Shown: positions 14,201 through 28,045 of the stretch, piece after piece
How the letters are laid out: each line of letters begins with the position of its first letter
Numbering within the stretch: position 1 is the stretch's first letter
DNA from: Camarhynchus parvulus
Lineage: Eukaryota; Chordata; Aves; Passeriformes; Thraupidae
Direction: 5' to 3'
NCBI RefSeq assembly: GCF_901933205.1
Contig: NC_044572.1
Coordinates: 20,608,501 to 20,672,500 of the forward strand
DNA: 64,000 nucleotides
The notes under the pieces: generated by a model
The model's input: only the letters and a program-made list of their open reading frames with translations
Told to the model about the DNA's origin: nothing
Databases searched by the model: none
Program-made: the position numbers and the translations under genes

Positions 14201-17200
14201 TGCATAGAAGGATATAAATGAATTCATTATCCCAGCAGAATTAAGCTCATTTTAATAGCACTGCCCGCTACCCTGAACAGTGCTAGGATAAAACTTAAAG
14301 GTAGGTCCTTTAGCAGGAAGGAAGTGTTCCTTTTTTAGTCTACATTTTTTTTCAGCAACTAATGATAATAGCATCCATAATAAAAGGATGGAGGAGGTCT
14401 GGATGCTCTCTGCCTCTATCCCTGAGGAATGGGGTGATGAGAAATTGTGTTGACTTAACCATATGTCCAGAAGGATTAATTTTGATTCTGTAGTCTTGGT
14501 ATCAGCTGCTAGCTCAAAGGAGATGAGTGTGATGGTGATGTTTCTAGGCTACTGATTACTTGCTATCCCTGACCTGCAAAATGACAAGATTCCTGATTCT
14601 ACATGTTTCCAGCCTCACTACAGACTACTGTTAGGAGAGAGAATTATAAGAGATGGTGAGACTGCTTTAATTACATCTTTACATCTGGTAAAGACACAGA
14701 TTTCCTAGGCCAAGATGTTATTTCATGGTGTGGGTTCATTCAAGGAATATCTGGGATGAGGTTAAGTCAATACCATGTAGTGCATACCACAGCAAAATCC
14801 CTGCACAAGCTGGCAGAACCCCTGTGGCCAGCAGCACCCGCACAGGCGTCAGATCTTCTGAGCCTCAGTGCTTTACTTATGTGTCCATTTTATGTGGGCA
14901 AAATACAAAATGTGATTTGCTTGATGATTTTGGAGTGCAGACAACTAATTTTTAAAACCTTGTCAGCCCCTCTGTGGTTTGTGCCCTCCCTGGGACAGCA
15001 CTGCATGCCTGCTCACACCAGACAAATCCTCCAGGGTGCTCCCAGGCCACCCCCAGCAGCTGGTGGATGGACTTTTTGCATGGGCAAGCAGCTGGCCTGC
15101 CAGCTCCTGCCTGGCCCCCTTCCCCACAGGCAGCACCCAGGGCAGCTGTGGGGCGCTGGTGCTGCTGTGCCATCGAGCGGACAGAAGCTTCTCTTTGAAC
15201 ACTGCCCAAGCGACTGGGATTTAGTGTCTGCTTAATGGCACTAGTACAGACTGATGGAAAACCATCTTGATACAAATGACTTGTAATAATCTCCAAGTGA
15301 ATGATTTCCTGTGTTTTGTTAATATTTTAAATAAATCCAATGCCACATTTCTAGAAGATGTCTATATTGCAAGAGGACTTTCTCACTCTACTGATATCTG
15401 TCTGCAGGAGAATGGAAAGAACTTGGCCACCAAGCAGCATCCATGGACATGTAATTTCCAACATGACATTTATGTCCTAAACATATTGTGTTTGCAGACA
15501 TTCATTTGTAAAGATTTTCTTTTTCTCTTCCTGAAAAAATTGCATTTTTATGGATAAAACAATCAGTGAAGGTGGCCACGGTGCCAATATCCCCTTTAAA
15601 TTATCAAAAATAAAAAATAAGTTGAAATAATACAAAGGACAGCTCATTTCTGGTTGTTATCTATTATTCATATGCACTGTCAATAGTTCATTAGTTCTGG
15701 TCTGTTTTCCCATGTCAAAAATCATGTTTTTCATGCCTACAGTCATGCAGTAGAAAAAAGTAGTGATCAATGACCTCAATACAATGAAAATAACCCATTT
15801 AAAATGATCTGTTTGCATACAGTCTAGAAGCTGAAAACTTCACATCCCATTTCTGAAAAAAACCCAATCTAACAACATTTCATAGAAACAAAATTTATTT
15901 TCAAGTAGAAATTACTTCTTACTGTTTTGAGTGAGGTATTTGAGTGAATTCTTGCAAATAACACTGGCAGAAATTGGGATGAGTTTGAAAACAACCTGCA
16001 AAAAAGGAAAATTGCACTTTTCTGATACCATATCCCTCTTCATAAAAATTGCAGCTAGTCCTACTTAACCGTGAGCTGTTTGTGAAATGTGAGCTGAAAT
16101 GTGAGCATTTCTCAAAGTGATGAATGGTGTCTCAGCATTTCCTTCTCTCTTTCTGATGATCTGTTATAATGACAGCAGCTTTTATCATACCTCTATTTGT
16201 GAGGGCCCCTCGCTTTCTTCCTTCTTTTACTACAAAAGCTCTCAAAGGAAGCTTTTGTGTGTCAGGAGAAGCCAAATTAACATAATATTCAGCATCTATA
16301 AATAGTTACTTCAAATTGGGCTTCTACAAAACCTTGAAGTAATATTTATTCTTTTTTTTTTCCTACTGCTGGTAAAAGATACAATCTTTTTCCTCACATT
16401 TTCTCCTTTATAAAACATTAATGTTGTTTTTCTGATTTTGTATATTTTTCAATGCTTTGATCCTGAACAGGTAAAAGATGGCCAGTTCGTTGTTCCTGTA
16501 TTTTGAATTTGTGCAAGAAAGACCTTGTAAGAAATATGGCATGTGGTAATGGCAAATTAATTACCAAGGACAATGCCAAATTATCTGTCTTAAAAACAGA
16601 CCCTGGAAAACATGGATTTTTCATAAGCTCTGCTCCTAAAATTTTTCAAACCTTTTGACAATCGCTTCCAAATGTAAAAAAATTGGAAGGAACTAATAAA
16701 CTGAGAAGGATTAAGACAAGGCTAATTAAATCAATGTCTGGTACGAGGTTCATGAGAAAATGTTAGCCACTATTTGTACATCATAACGATCAAGTTGTGA
16801 AATTATCAGATATCCTGTGCAAATGAAATAACAGAATTATTTCCTTCTTTTTCCACACAATTCCCAACCAAATTGTGAAATTCAATTCCATGTAACAAGG
16901 AAGCTCAAGAGGAATTTAGACAAATTCTTGGAAGACAAAAACCTTAGTTTTTTTTAACGAGACAGTCCAGGGATAACCAGTGACTTGAAGATTTCACAGA
17001 GCTGAGGGTTTACACCACGGGAAAGTTTACTGTTTGCACCCTTCTCCTTTTGCTTTTTTCCTCTCGGGCATGGCTGGAGAGAGGCATTGAGGCTGCCCTA
17101 ACACACACAGTGGTTGTTATGACCTCAAACGTCTCAGGGGTTGCCCAGGATGCTCTCTGGAGGCAAAGACCCGGTGCCCCCCGGTACGGGAGGTGTGCGC

Positions 17201-17933
17201 ATCAGCCCTGGGGCCCTTCCCGCATCCCTCCCCTCGCCTTCAGGACACTCTGGCATTGACACCGAGCCGCAGAGCTGAGCAGGGCTGTGAGACCTGTAGA
17301 AAGCTGTTGATGTCGAGGCTGATTGAGGGTCGTTGCCATTGAGTTGTTAGCGCTGTGAATGTCAGTGACTGCCAGGAAGAGACAGCAGATCCAGCTGTGC
17401 CAGACAGGAGCAATCTGGCCCGTGCGCCGCTCGCCGTCTGCTGCGCTGGGATGGAGCAGGCTCCAGACTGCGCTCCAACAGAGGCTGCAGCTCTTCTGCC
17501 TGATCATTAACTGGTTGGGACTTTCTTCTAAGGACCAAGAGGTGCAAAATGGTTTAAAAAATTTTCCCTGTGAACTATACGGTCTCTTTTCCACATTAGC
17601 AGGTTACTGATGGCTGATAGCTTTAAAAATCCTTAATAGGAACACAGCAGTTCTTCCAAAACCTTTTTTTTTGTTTGTTTGTTTAGCACTGAGGAGCTTT
17701 CTTTCTAATTTTTTTCCCCTCAGCAATTTTAAGGACTAATAATTTAGTTTTTAAAGGAAAAACTTGTCTTTTCTGAATCTCATGACTCCAGTGACTAAGC
17801 AGCGAGGGAAACACTAAATGACACAAGATTAAATCAAAGGTACAATTCAGGTTTTTGAGATTTTGTCCTGAGAATATTTTCCCGATCTTCTAAGTGGCTA
17901 ACATTTTAATCCTGGCCAGAGAAAGGCAACCAC
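11274..17933. other. intergenic DNA without recognised genes
   Basis: Mostly AT-rich with GC-richer islands at about 11,580-11,860, 12,180-12,900, 14,960-15,200 and 17,050-17,480. These are not strongly CpG-dense and show no splice-bounded exon. The 12,300-12,540 stretch contains an AP-1/Maf-like site and reads like possible conserved non-coding DNA. Open frames in the 14.75-15.3 kb island overlap in several frames on both strands and look like chance. Confidence 0.6.
12468..12476 (+). promoter_or_regulatory. AP-1 / Maf half-site-like motif TGAGTCAGC
   Basis: TGAGTCAGC preceded by tgctgataaaa resembles an extended Maf recognition element. Single motifs of this size occur by chance, and nothing nearby proves enhancer activity. 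Confidence 0.2.
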
Positions 17934-17997
17934 ATCTAATCTAATCTAATCTAATCTAATCTAATCTAATCTAATCTAATCTAACCTAATCTAATTT
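17934..17997. repeat. (TAATC)n pentanucleotide microsatellite
   Basis: About a dozen units of ctaat in tandem, with one variant unit (ctaac) near the 3' end. Confidence 0.95.
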
Positions 17998-18909
17998 AGA
18001 GTTTACAATGAAGCTAACTCATTAACAAACTGTTTACTTTTTAATTCCATGGCAGTATAATACACTGCTATATCCTGGACAAATTACTTATTCCAGCTCA
18101 TGTATATATATTAAAAAGTTATTTACATAAAGCTAGGCTATAGTATGAAACAGCTACTCAAAGAATGTCTGTTTGGGTCAAATTAAGAATAGCAGATTCA
18201 TTGAAGAAATCCTATGAAAACTATTATTTTGAACTAACAGGACTCATCAGTAAATATTTTTTGAGAAAAGGCAATAGCTGAATAATCATAAAACAAGTTC
18301 TTTGTGTAGCCCAACTCACTATGCTTCTGAGGCAGTACCATCTACATTAACTACTGCTTTCCCTTCCCCATAACAGTCATTTCTTCAAGAGGAATTTACA
18401 AAATTAGAATAGCTTTTTATTGAATAGCAGGATGTTTTGCATGATGGAAATTCCTTTAATATTTCAACTTCTGCAATTCCATACAATGACTTAAAAGCAA
18501 CAGACAAAATGTCTTAGACCATGTTCGCAGGAGATATTTAGGAGCAGATTTATTGCTCTATTTTAATTTTACTCTAATTTTCCAGTAACTCAGGAACTGG
18601 AGCATGAGCCTTTTTTTTTTTTACAGATTAAGAGCTTTTTTAACACTCTTGCCAATCCTTTCTTTTTTCAAGGAGTTTAGCTTATCTTTGTTCACTAAGA
18701 TACTCCAGCTGTACTGTTGCCCAGAAAGGCCTCCTGCATGGCTGGGCTGTGTCTCTATTCACCATCTTTTGAGGCTCTCAGGGTTCTTTGTGCCCAGGCC
18801 CATTCAGCTGGCACATTTATGGCTCAGTAGTACATTAAATCCTGTGGCAGCTGCTTTTCTTGAAGAAGCATGCTCAGCCTGACAGAATATGAGCTGTAGA
18901 GACACGTAA
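17998..18909. other. intergenic DNA, nothing recognised
   Basis: AT-rich sequence between the pentanucleotide repeat and the next CR1 fragment; no gene, RNA or repeat seen. Confidence 0.65.
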
Positions 18910-19018
18910 GGGTGCCACTGAGGGACATGGTTCAGCGATGGACCTGGCAGTGCTGGGTTAAGAGCTGGACTCTATGATCTTAGAGGTCCTCCAGCTTAAA
19001 TGACCCTATGGTTCACTG
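18910..19018 (+). mobile_element. CR1 retroposon 3' fragment
   Basis: Contains the CR1 3' phrases gggacatggttcagcgatgg, gagctggactctatgatctt and agaggtcctccagc, ending aaatgaccctatggtt, a decayed form of the CR1 terminal octamer repeat. 5'-truncated, as most CR1 copies are. Confidence 0.85.
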
Positions 19019-19530
19019 ACTTGAACCTAGACTTTTGTCAATTATTGTTTTTCTCATGAATGCAAATAAAAAATCAACCTAATATTCTTTTAAAGTCTCT
19101 TATAAATTTGAGAAGAAAGAACTTCTGATAGTTGAATTCCCAAAGCAAGTGCACACTTTGTGACTTTCTCAATATGAACAGCATGAGCCACAACCCTGGT
19201 AGTGCTCTGCACACCAGTGCCATCCAGTCTGAGTACCAGAGCCCTTCAGATGATGGATGAGTTATTTTGGTGGATGCAGGATTTCTCTGTGTAGTTCCTA
19301 CCAACTAACTCTGCTCTCTGGGGAATTTAACAGCAAAACCAGCTTTGATTTCTGTGGTAAGTGCTTGAAAAATTCCACCTTCTATAAAGCGAGTGTGGCA
19401 GACATCTTCTACATGAAAAGAATAAAGGTTAATTTTGGCTCTAAATTCAGGAGAAATTGAAGTAGACAGTGTGAATATAGCAGGGTGTCCATGGATAGGA
19501 AAACTCATGTCAATAATGCCATGAGAACAT
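19019..19530. other. intergenic DNA, nothing recognised
   Basis: About 0.5 kb between two CR1 fragments of opposite orientation; no feature seen. Confidence 0.6.
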
Positions 19531-19860
19531 CACAGAATCACAGAATCACCAGGTTAAAAGAGACCTTCAAGATCATCGAGTCCAACCCAGCCCTAACACC
19601 TGAACTAAACCATGGCACCGAGTACCACATCCAGTCTTTTTTTAAACATCTCCAGGGATAGTGACTCCACCACCTCACCAGGCACGCCATTCCAGTACTT
19701 GATCACACTTTCTGTAAAAAACTTTTCTCCTAATATCCAACCTATATTTCCCTTGGCACAGCTTAAGACTGTGTCCTCTTATTCTGCCAGTTGCTGCCTG
19801 GAGAAACAGAGCAACCCCCCCCTGACCACAACAACCTTTCAGGAAGTTGGTTGCATGGGA
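19531..19860 (-). mobile_element. CR1 retroposon, 5'-truncated, antisense
   Basis: Begins with cacagaatcacagaatcacc, the reverse complement of the CR1 terminal repeat, followed by agaccttcaagatcatcgag and tccaacccagcc. It continues through typical CR1 3' sequence to about 19,860. The intact terminal octamers suggest it is younger than the other CR1 copies here. Confidence 0.92.
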
Positions 19861-22800
19861 ACATGCATTATACCAAGTCTCTAAATTATTTTTCCCACAT
19901 AATTAAACATGCAAGTGTAATTAAACCCTATATCTATCAAGCTTAATCCATGTCAAATCTGACTTGATTCAGCCTTGTATCTCCAGCAGAAGCTGTATGC
20001 CAGGCGATTTAAGTAATACTCATTTAAAAGCTTGCTGTCACCTCATAAAATAATGTCCGAATACATGAAAAAAAAATCAGTGTTTTTAGATGAGGACATG
20101 AATGCTTTTAATTCCCCTAAATATTTCTCAGATGGCTTTACTCACCTGTAGCTAAAACAGTGTCTCTGATAAGAACTGATAAGAAATATCAGCTTAAATA
20201 TGTTCACTTTTGGATGAGATAAATTTCTCTCCAGAAGTGAGTATCTTTCATTTAAGTATAAATAGAACCAGGGTGAATGGTTCAAATATGGATGTATATA
20301 TTTCATTTGACTGTATCTGATAATATGAAACCCAGCCATGATGTGCCGTGTCTTATAAAAGTAAACTTTTGTGTCTTTGTTTTTTAAAGATCTTTTACAT
20401 AAATAGATCTAATGAGGTTGATACTTTCAATGAAAAATGTATCATTTCAGCTTCCTTTTAAAACCAGAAGCCCATACAAGGTTTTGTATTTATAACTGGC
20501 AAAACCAACTTGTTTGTACACAATTTATTCATTTTGCTTCCTGTCTAGGTAAATACAGTATCTATAGGCTATTTAGAAACAAATCGTGAATGTCAAGGTA
20601 AGTTTATATTTCATAACTTACCTAATTTCCTAAAAATGTTCTCTTTACTGAAATAAAAGTAACTACCTACAGACCCAGAAGTCTAATCCAAATTTCCAAA
20701 TTTTATACTATTTTACCCTTTTGATTACAGAATAGATCAGTACAGTCGAAGGTCAGAGGGGGAGCTCTGTCACTTTTTCTGTTATGTTACCTGAACACAG
20801 GAGTACACATGCTATAGTCTACAGAAAATAATGCCCGTTTGCTATACCCAGGAAAAAAACTCAGGAAAGATTTGATCTTCTTGTGCCCACCCCAGAGCTC
20901 CTTCAGTGTTTCTTCACCCAGAGCCTGGGGAAAACACTTCTCCCCTCCCTGTGCCTCACACAGCTGCTGCAGTTTGTGGTTAGGATGATGCTTCGTGTGT
21001 GGAAAATGAGTGTGCAGCTCAAAGCAATGCCACTCACGTCTCATGCAGCTTAGGACCTCAGCCAACTTGTACCCAGGGCATGGGTTCCTACTGGAGCTCT
21101 ACCAATGCTATTCTCCCTGTTCTGCTCACATCTTCCTGGCCCACACCTCTGTTCCTAGTTTCCTACAGAACATCTGGCGACACCTTCTCATCGTGCATTG
21201 GAAGTGCACTCACGTAGTAATGCATTCTTGCTTTTGTTTGGCCTGAAATATTTTTGTGTTTGTTAAAAATGGTCTGCATTCTGTTTATAAGTCTAGATAA
21301 AATACATGCTCAATAAATGTAAAAGTCAGTAAATGGTAGGACAGTATTTATAACTGGGCCAGTCACTAAAGACCAAACATTGAGTTACAGTGCCGTGTTG
21401 CAGCTTTATGAATTATAGGGTGTCTGGACAGAAAAATCAATTTGTTGCAATTTTGAATTACTTGGCACCTTTTAATTTTCAGAGATCATCTTGCTTCAGA
21501 TCTTGACATGCATCACTGGGCCAGACAGGAAATGGGCCCCATGACTGGTTCCTGTCTTACAGGGCTCAGTAGGATACATGTAAATATCCTGTGCAGCAGA
21601 TCTTTCAGATACCTGCTCCTACACATCATCCTCAGCTAGATGCTAACGTGCCTCAGAAATGCAAACCTGCAATTCAGGGCTGAAAATCTGGTTCAGTGTG
21701 GTTGAGAAAGGGACCTAGTTCCAACTCCTCCAATGTGGACTGAATTTGTGGTCTCAATCTCATCCTTGGTGAAAAGATTATTGGTTGTTGGGGTTTTTTC
21801 CCCCCACAAAGGGAAATTATTCCACTATACACATTACTGAAGACTGAATCACAGAAGATGGAAAAAGGTGGTGCAAAGGCTGAAGCACTGTCTCTCCTTG
21901 AAGAAGATCCAAGTAATGTGGTTTGGAGCAGTTCAGGGAAGTGCTGCTGCATCTGCCTGCTGCTCTCTGTGGTACTCTCTGGTCAGCTGTCAGCAGGGGG
22001 CTCATTCAGTTTTTCATGACTTTACCCAACAGTTATCAAAAAATTTCACATATTGCTTACTTGTTAAATTCTCAGTTTGCTCTTGAGGACAGCCAAGCTG
22101 AGCCTGAGTGCATCTGGGGAGCCCGAATAAATTTTCTCCAGCTGCAGGTTCCAAGTGATGATTCCTTGCTTTAGAATTGACTTTTATACACACTCAGCTA
22201 TTTGGTCAAATGCATACTCATGCAATATGCAAACACAACATTAAAGGCGAAGGATTTTAAATGCTGGTATTTAAAATGCACATCTCCCAGCACATGATTA
22301 TGGTACTTTAAGCATCAGCATTCCTCTCAGCTGAAAATGCCTTCATCCTCCCTCCCCTCTGCCCTTAGTGCTCAGGCTCTGCACACTTCACATGCTATCC
22401 TGTCCCCCACACTGAGCCCCTATGCTCCTCATGCACCTCTTCTCTGTCCTGGAGCCTCCATCCTCCTCTCCTTGCTCCCTGCTCTCCCTTTTGGGTCCTC
22501 TTCCCAAACACTGATACATTTTCAGATTTCTTCAGATTTCTTCAGTGATGCCAAGACTGTTCAATACAGAAGACTCAGAAACGGTGTATGCAAACCATAT
22601 ATTTATAAACTTAGTCTGTTTAGATGGACTCGTTTACTGTAGGGGATGTCCAGATAAGAGGTATGGTGTTAAAGTTCTCACTTAACAATGAGGTTGGTCA
22701 ATCTGTAACAAGAAACAGACAATATGCTGCAGAAAGTCTTACCTGGAAACTAGGTACTAAATGCCTGTTCTGAAAGTAATGCTAAACATAAGAGCTGTTA

Positions 22801-25800
22801 TTGATCCCTTCTGTTCAGATGACACTCACTCTTCCTAAGCTACATTTGGTTTTCCCCTCTGCTAGATCTTAATTATTTTCTGCCAGGCCATCAAAAGGCA
22901 CTGGATATAATAAACTAAAATGTGGTCTCTCTGGAAGTACAGTAATTGAGAGAGAGACAAATAGATAAGTGACTACCTGAGAACCATAGGAGAGATTCTG
23001 GCTTACCCAGCAGACAGATTTTGCAGGAATGGCAGTATATTTGCAGAGCCTAATGAAAGTGATTGCAATACAATCAGCAAGGCCTGTCACTGAGGTAAGG
23101 GATATCAGCATATTTACTAAAGCCCCATACCTAGCACTACATGTTTAGAGGAGAGAGACAGAGGGAGAGAGCGGAGCCCAATTGATGCTGATCTGCCATG
23201 AGAAGGAAAATGTCCTAACTCTCTCCCTTGGCCTCTGACTGCCACCTTCCATGCCCCTGGCCATGGCACATCCAAGGTTTCTCACTTTCTCTCTATGCCA
23301 GAGAGGGGCTGTGCTGCTGGACAGCACCAATCCAGCCGCTCCACTGCCAGTCCTCTCCCCAGCAGCACAGCAATGGCCACGCACTGCCTGAGATGGCTCT
23401 CGATATGTTGGCATGAATCCCATCATGTTTTGGCCCATTTTGGACTCCGGTCTACAACCAACATAATTCAGAAAGATAATTACTTCAGAATGGGGAAAAA
23501 AAGACATTTGAGACAACTCTGGTTTGTAGCAAGCATTCCCAAATGTCTCTATATCTTGCTAGCTCTTAAAGTAACCTGGATTTATTTCAGTTTGGAGGTA
23601 AAGGCTTTCACTTCCAGTTTATAAATGGCTCAAGATGTTACTAGGCAAACAGAAATAAAGAATTGTGTAGAGTTTTTTCCCCCCTTGCTTTCACTGATGA
23701 TTCTGAAACAGGAAGCCACCCTAAGGCTTAGAGGTAGATTCTTTTTTATGGCTTATTTTCGTATACTATTTCTCTTCCCAAGATGTGCTGAAAGTTCAAT
23801 GACTGTCTTGATTTTCCTCATCACTGCACGGAAATGCCCCCTGCACCATGTAAACACTGATGTTTCACTTCAGAGACACACTGAGCTTTCAGAGCACTCT
23901 GGCAGGTGTCTCACCAGAAGCTCAAGTCTGGCCCCAGGTTAACATGTGCTTAAAGCTGCATCTGAGCTAAGGGACCTTGTCAAACCCTGACTCTCAAGCA
24001 CCCTCACAATTACTTTCCTACACAGCCCCATGAGTTACGGATTCTCCTCCAGGTGATCTCCTTTTCACAGCAAGGTATCCCAGTCCCAAGCCCCATCTGG
24101 CTGATCCCAATGTGAACACCCACATCCCTCACCTGCACCCCTTTTGGCACCCTCCTTGTATCACAGGCTTATCAGCATTAACTTCACCACTGCAAATAGC
24201 CTAAGAAGTACCTGATGGTAGAAGAAGGAAAATCTAGGATTTGCAGCTGCTATGTTTCTATGGAGCATTCAACAATTTTTACTGCAGAAGAGACTGTGAA
24301 AATCACTATTATGTAAGAATATGTTTAGGCTACAATCTGGGCAGTTATATTTTTAACTCTGTTTGATGAAGTTAATGGCTTTTTCCCAGTTTAAAGACAG
24401 AGGTCTTGTCTTTCTTCCTCCAAACCCCTCAAACCCATGAGTTCATGGTGCTTTCTACTACTTCTGTGGTGTTCTTCCATAGCAATGAAGTAGTCAGTCC
24501 TCATACTTTGGCGCAGGATTTTCGTTTATTTTTCCATTTGTTGTACTCCATGAATTTCAACAAAGGAAATACAGGAATGCCCCAAAAAAAAAAAAGAAAA
24601 AGAGAAAAAGAGCTCTAGCTTTTTCAGTGCACTGTGATCCCAAAAAGACATTTGGAGCTGATCGGTCAGGCCACCCTCCTGGATGAAACTCAGTGGATAA
24701 TCTTCCCATCCCAAGATTAGGCCTTCATTACCATGCCCTTTTTTTTTTCTTGTTCCAAGTGATCCCTGCTATTTGCTCATATCATGCATTTTTTCCCTGA
24801 ATTGTTGCTCTGATTTTTCATAAACATAAATGATGCTGACTGACAATCACACCCCATCACTTGTATCATAAAGGATGATTCTGGACTCCACTATGGCCTC
24901 TCATTTCAATCACTGTGTATTTTATATGCATACTTCAACAAACACATGATCCCAAATAGGATTTTTCTACAGATGGGCAGCTGGACACACTGTGTCACAC
25001 TTAGTGATGGAAAGAAATGTTTAGTTTGACTTAATTACCTTAACCATTGACCACAGAGCCCAATGAGAGCCCTTCCATTATATGACATCCCTGGGGCATA
25101 TTCCCCCTTCAGCCATGCAGGCATTTTAAAAGCCTCTGGGAGCTGTACAGTCACTCTGTATGCTGATCTATGATGAATAAATGTTGCTCCAACAGTTTTT
25201 GTCAGTGCTAATTTACTTGCTTTGTTTGTTTGCTTGGGGTTTTAATAATTGTATTAGAAGACTTTGCTCCTGATGTATTTGACATTGTGCCATTGGTCCA
25301 TTAGGATTTGGTTGAGTGTTGTGCATTATTTTTAATTTGCATTCACAGTATGCTCTGTAATAACTCCCACTGAATTCTAGCAATGGATGCTGTGAATTTG
25401 TATTAACAGCAGCACTGTTTTGTGCAACTGTAGTAAAATTCTTTGCAAAAGAATACTTAGCACATCATCTCCTTCAGCGAAGGAGATCAGAGTTCCAAAT
25501 AACAACAGAGACTTGCAAATTGTTCCTGGGCTAATTGTAATGGAAGGATTCATCTTGGATGGAAATCACTGGCACAAGCTACTGTTGATGCCAGAAGTTT
25601 ACATGGTTTCAAAAAGCAATTAGACATAATTATGGAAGAAAAATCCATGAAAGGCAACTAAACACACAGCTAGCTCTAGTTCAGAAATTCCCTGAGCCAT
25701 TGATTGCTGGAAGCTGAGAAAGGGTCCTAGGGACGGATCACTGCACAGTTCTTCCCTGGGATTGTGCTACTGGGCACTGCCTGAAGAACACACTGTTCTA

Positions 25801-26314
25801 GCCTGACCCAGTATGGCCTTTTGCATAGTGTCATGTTAAGATGTCGTGCAGAGAGCCTTGAGGAAGAAAAGAGAATGGGAAAAAAATTATCTTCCTTCAG
25901 ATTAACAACTTGCAAGTTTTTAGGTTTCTGAATTAAAATCCTCCTTTGTACCTCACTGCAATTCAGATCCTCTTGGCCCATGAGCTTCCTTTGGAAAAGC
26001 ATACACACCGGACTGAACCACAGCCATGGGCACATGCCTGTAGTGCCCTTAATTGGATGAAGGCTCACACAGAGGCTGGCAGTAGAGTACTCATTTTCAG
26101 TAGTTACCAGCCTCAAGTCTGCTTATGCTACAAGATGCATTTTTGGCAACCAGTATTTATCTGCCTTTGGGCTGGATCATCATTGCTGAAGAGGAGAAGC
26201 TGGTTTCTCAGTTAAACTAAATAAAGGAATCTGGTGAAGTGTACACAATATCTTACTCTGATGGATATAAAAACATAGCTTACAACAGTGAAAAATCATT
26301 CATTTTGTGCACAA
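19861..26314. other. intergenic DNA without recognised genes
   Basis: AT-rich with a pyrimidine-rich patch (22,330-22,510) and a GC-richer patch (23,160-23,420). An A-rich run lies at 24,583-24,612. No exon, RNA gene or confident mobile element is seen. Confidence 0.6.
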
Positions 26315-26457
26315 GAAGCAAGTCCTGCTGTTGGTAAGAAGAGGGAGCTAATAATACCAGGTCATGGGTTCAATCCCCATACAGGTCATTCACTTAAGAG
26401 TTGGACTCGATGATCCTTGTCTGTCCCTTCCAACTCAGAATATTCTGTGATTCTGTA
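26315..26457 (+). mobile_element. tRNA-Ile-headed, CR1-tailed SINE (TguSINE1-like)
   Basis: The 5' part, gttggtaagaagagggagct then aataataccaggtcatgg and gttcaatcc, follows a tRNA-Ile body with a B-box-like element. The 3' part, gagttggactcgatgatcct through aactcagaatattctgtg and attctgt, is a CR1 tail with the terminal octamer. This chimera is the structure of the songbird family TguSINE1, mobilised by CR1 machinery. The 5' limit is approximate and the tRNA part is diverged, so it is not a functional tRNA gene. Confidence 0.85.
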
Positions 26458-27859
26458 AGAATGGCATCTTATGAGACACTCAGAGTCCTGAAGACTTCTC
26501 CAGGTGCCCTGATTTTTTTTCACCTTGACCTTCTCCAAAGAGTGAATGGTGCTTGACTGGATGAGTCATCACTGGCACATTTGATGAACATCTCAAAGTG
26601 ATGGTACATGTAACTGCTTTTAAACACCTAATAATTTAGCTAGCTTTAGGTTGATCCCAACAGACTGCTGGCTGAATTTAGTTATTAAATTATTATTTTA
26701 ATAAAGCCTAATTTTTAAGTTACAGGACACAAAAAAAATAGAGAAAAACTAGAGAAAAAAACATTAAGGCAAGATAAAAAGCATAGCAGCAACAGCCACA
26801 CATGGTGATTATTTAGTTTGGACTTTGACTTTTTTTTATTTTAAAGGGGAACAGGAATGCATTGCTTTTTGTGATTTTCCTTTAGTGGAATGATTGGGGC
26901 CATTTGATGTCCTGAAGTCTGGCAGACGGCACCTTAGTTCTTGCAGTTTATCATTATGTAAAACCATGTTGCCCAAAACCGTGGGTGGAAATAAATGAAG
27001 TTGTGAAATGCAATGAACCAATGACTTTTTCCCAGTTTGAAACACATATGTCTGTTTTGTGAATTTACTGGAAGTTTCTTTTTGCTAAAAGCATATTGTG
27101 AGTGCACTAAAAATACCAAAATAGTTGTCTCACACCAACACCTCACTCTGGGGCCTCTCACACTTCCCCAGAACATGGGACTCCAGTTTCACTGAACATC
27201 TTTAATACGTTTCTCTTCTTGTTAATTGTAACAGTCATTTCTCCTCCTATTTGCAATAACTAATATCCCTATGACAGCCATTGCTTAGATGAGAAGGCAG
27301 CACTAGGAAAGCATTTAATGAACATTAATTGCTTCTTAATATGATTTAGCTGCTGGAAATAAGAAGGCTAAGCTGGCTCCATGTGACCAGCAGCCCTACA
27401 GGCACCTCCACCAGACTCCTTTCGAGACGCAATCCTGCTGACCTGGGGGACAGCAGCCTTTCATGGATGATAACCAAGGCTGCATTTTGCTTTTCGAAAT
27501 TAGCAGCTAAGTAGGGCTGTAGGAGCTCAGTAACAAAGTCATGATGATACCACCTGGCTGATTAGTGATCTCTTCCTTCTGTGCAAGCCAGCAATTATCA
27601 ATTCCTGCTGACTTCAGAAGCTAATGGGAATCAGAGGATGAGGGATGCTGCCAAAATGCAGCTGCTTCCAGCTGTGAGGAGGATGATGAGATGGGACACA
27701 GACTCTATATGCACTGTTAAGTCTCTGTCTTTTCCTGTGTGGCATCTTTGGCACCCATACCTTTATCATTTTGACCCTCTGCATTACATTACCTGACACC
27801 ATCACTTCTGATATGGCAACACCACAGAAGAGAAACTTGGTCTTCTGAATCCAATATTC
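26458..27859. other. intergenic DNA, nothing recognised
   Basis: AT-rich; several A/T runs (26,690-26,850). No gene or repeat family identified. Confidence 0.6.
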
Positions 27860-28045
27860 CTAAATTTGAATTCTGATTCACCATTGATTCTTATCTCACT
27901 GTTTAGTAAGGTCACTTAACCTTTCTACTAAGCTGCTGTGCCAGGAAATTAAGGCTGGTAACATTTAAAGATACTGTGACAATCAATCAATACCTGTTTG
28001 TAAACATGTTAGTAAACAACAAGCACAAAGTGCCAAGTCTAATCT
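27860..28045 (+). mobile_element. possible ancient MIR SINE
   Basis: The stretch ttgaattctgattcacc, then aaggtcacttaacctttct, then a distal part with tgtttgtaaac and agcacaaagtgccaag follows the order of the MIR core and 3' region. Divergence is high, so this is a tentative call. Confidence 0.45.

Noticed and set aside
14756..15296. Overlapping open frames of 159, 114, 81 and 79 codons on both strands
   Set aside because: Several frames are open at once in a GC-richer patch, which points to low stop density rather than coding.
19612..19884. 90-codon open frame on the + strand
   Set aside because: It is the antisense reading of a CR1 fragment.
26315..26385. tRNA-Ile gene
   Set aside because: The arms are too diverged to fold as a tRNA and the sequence runs straight into a CR1 tail, so it is a SINE head.
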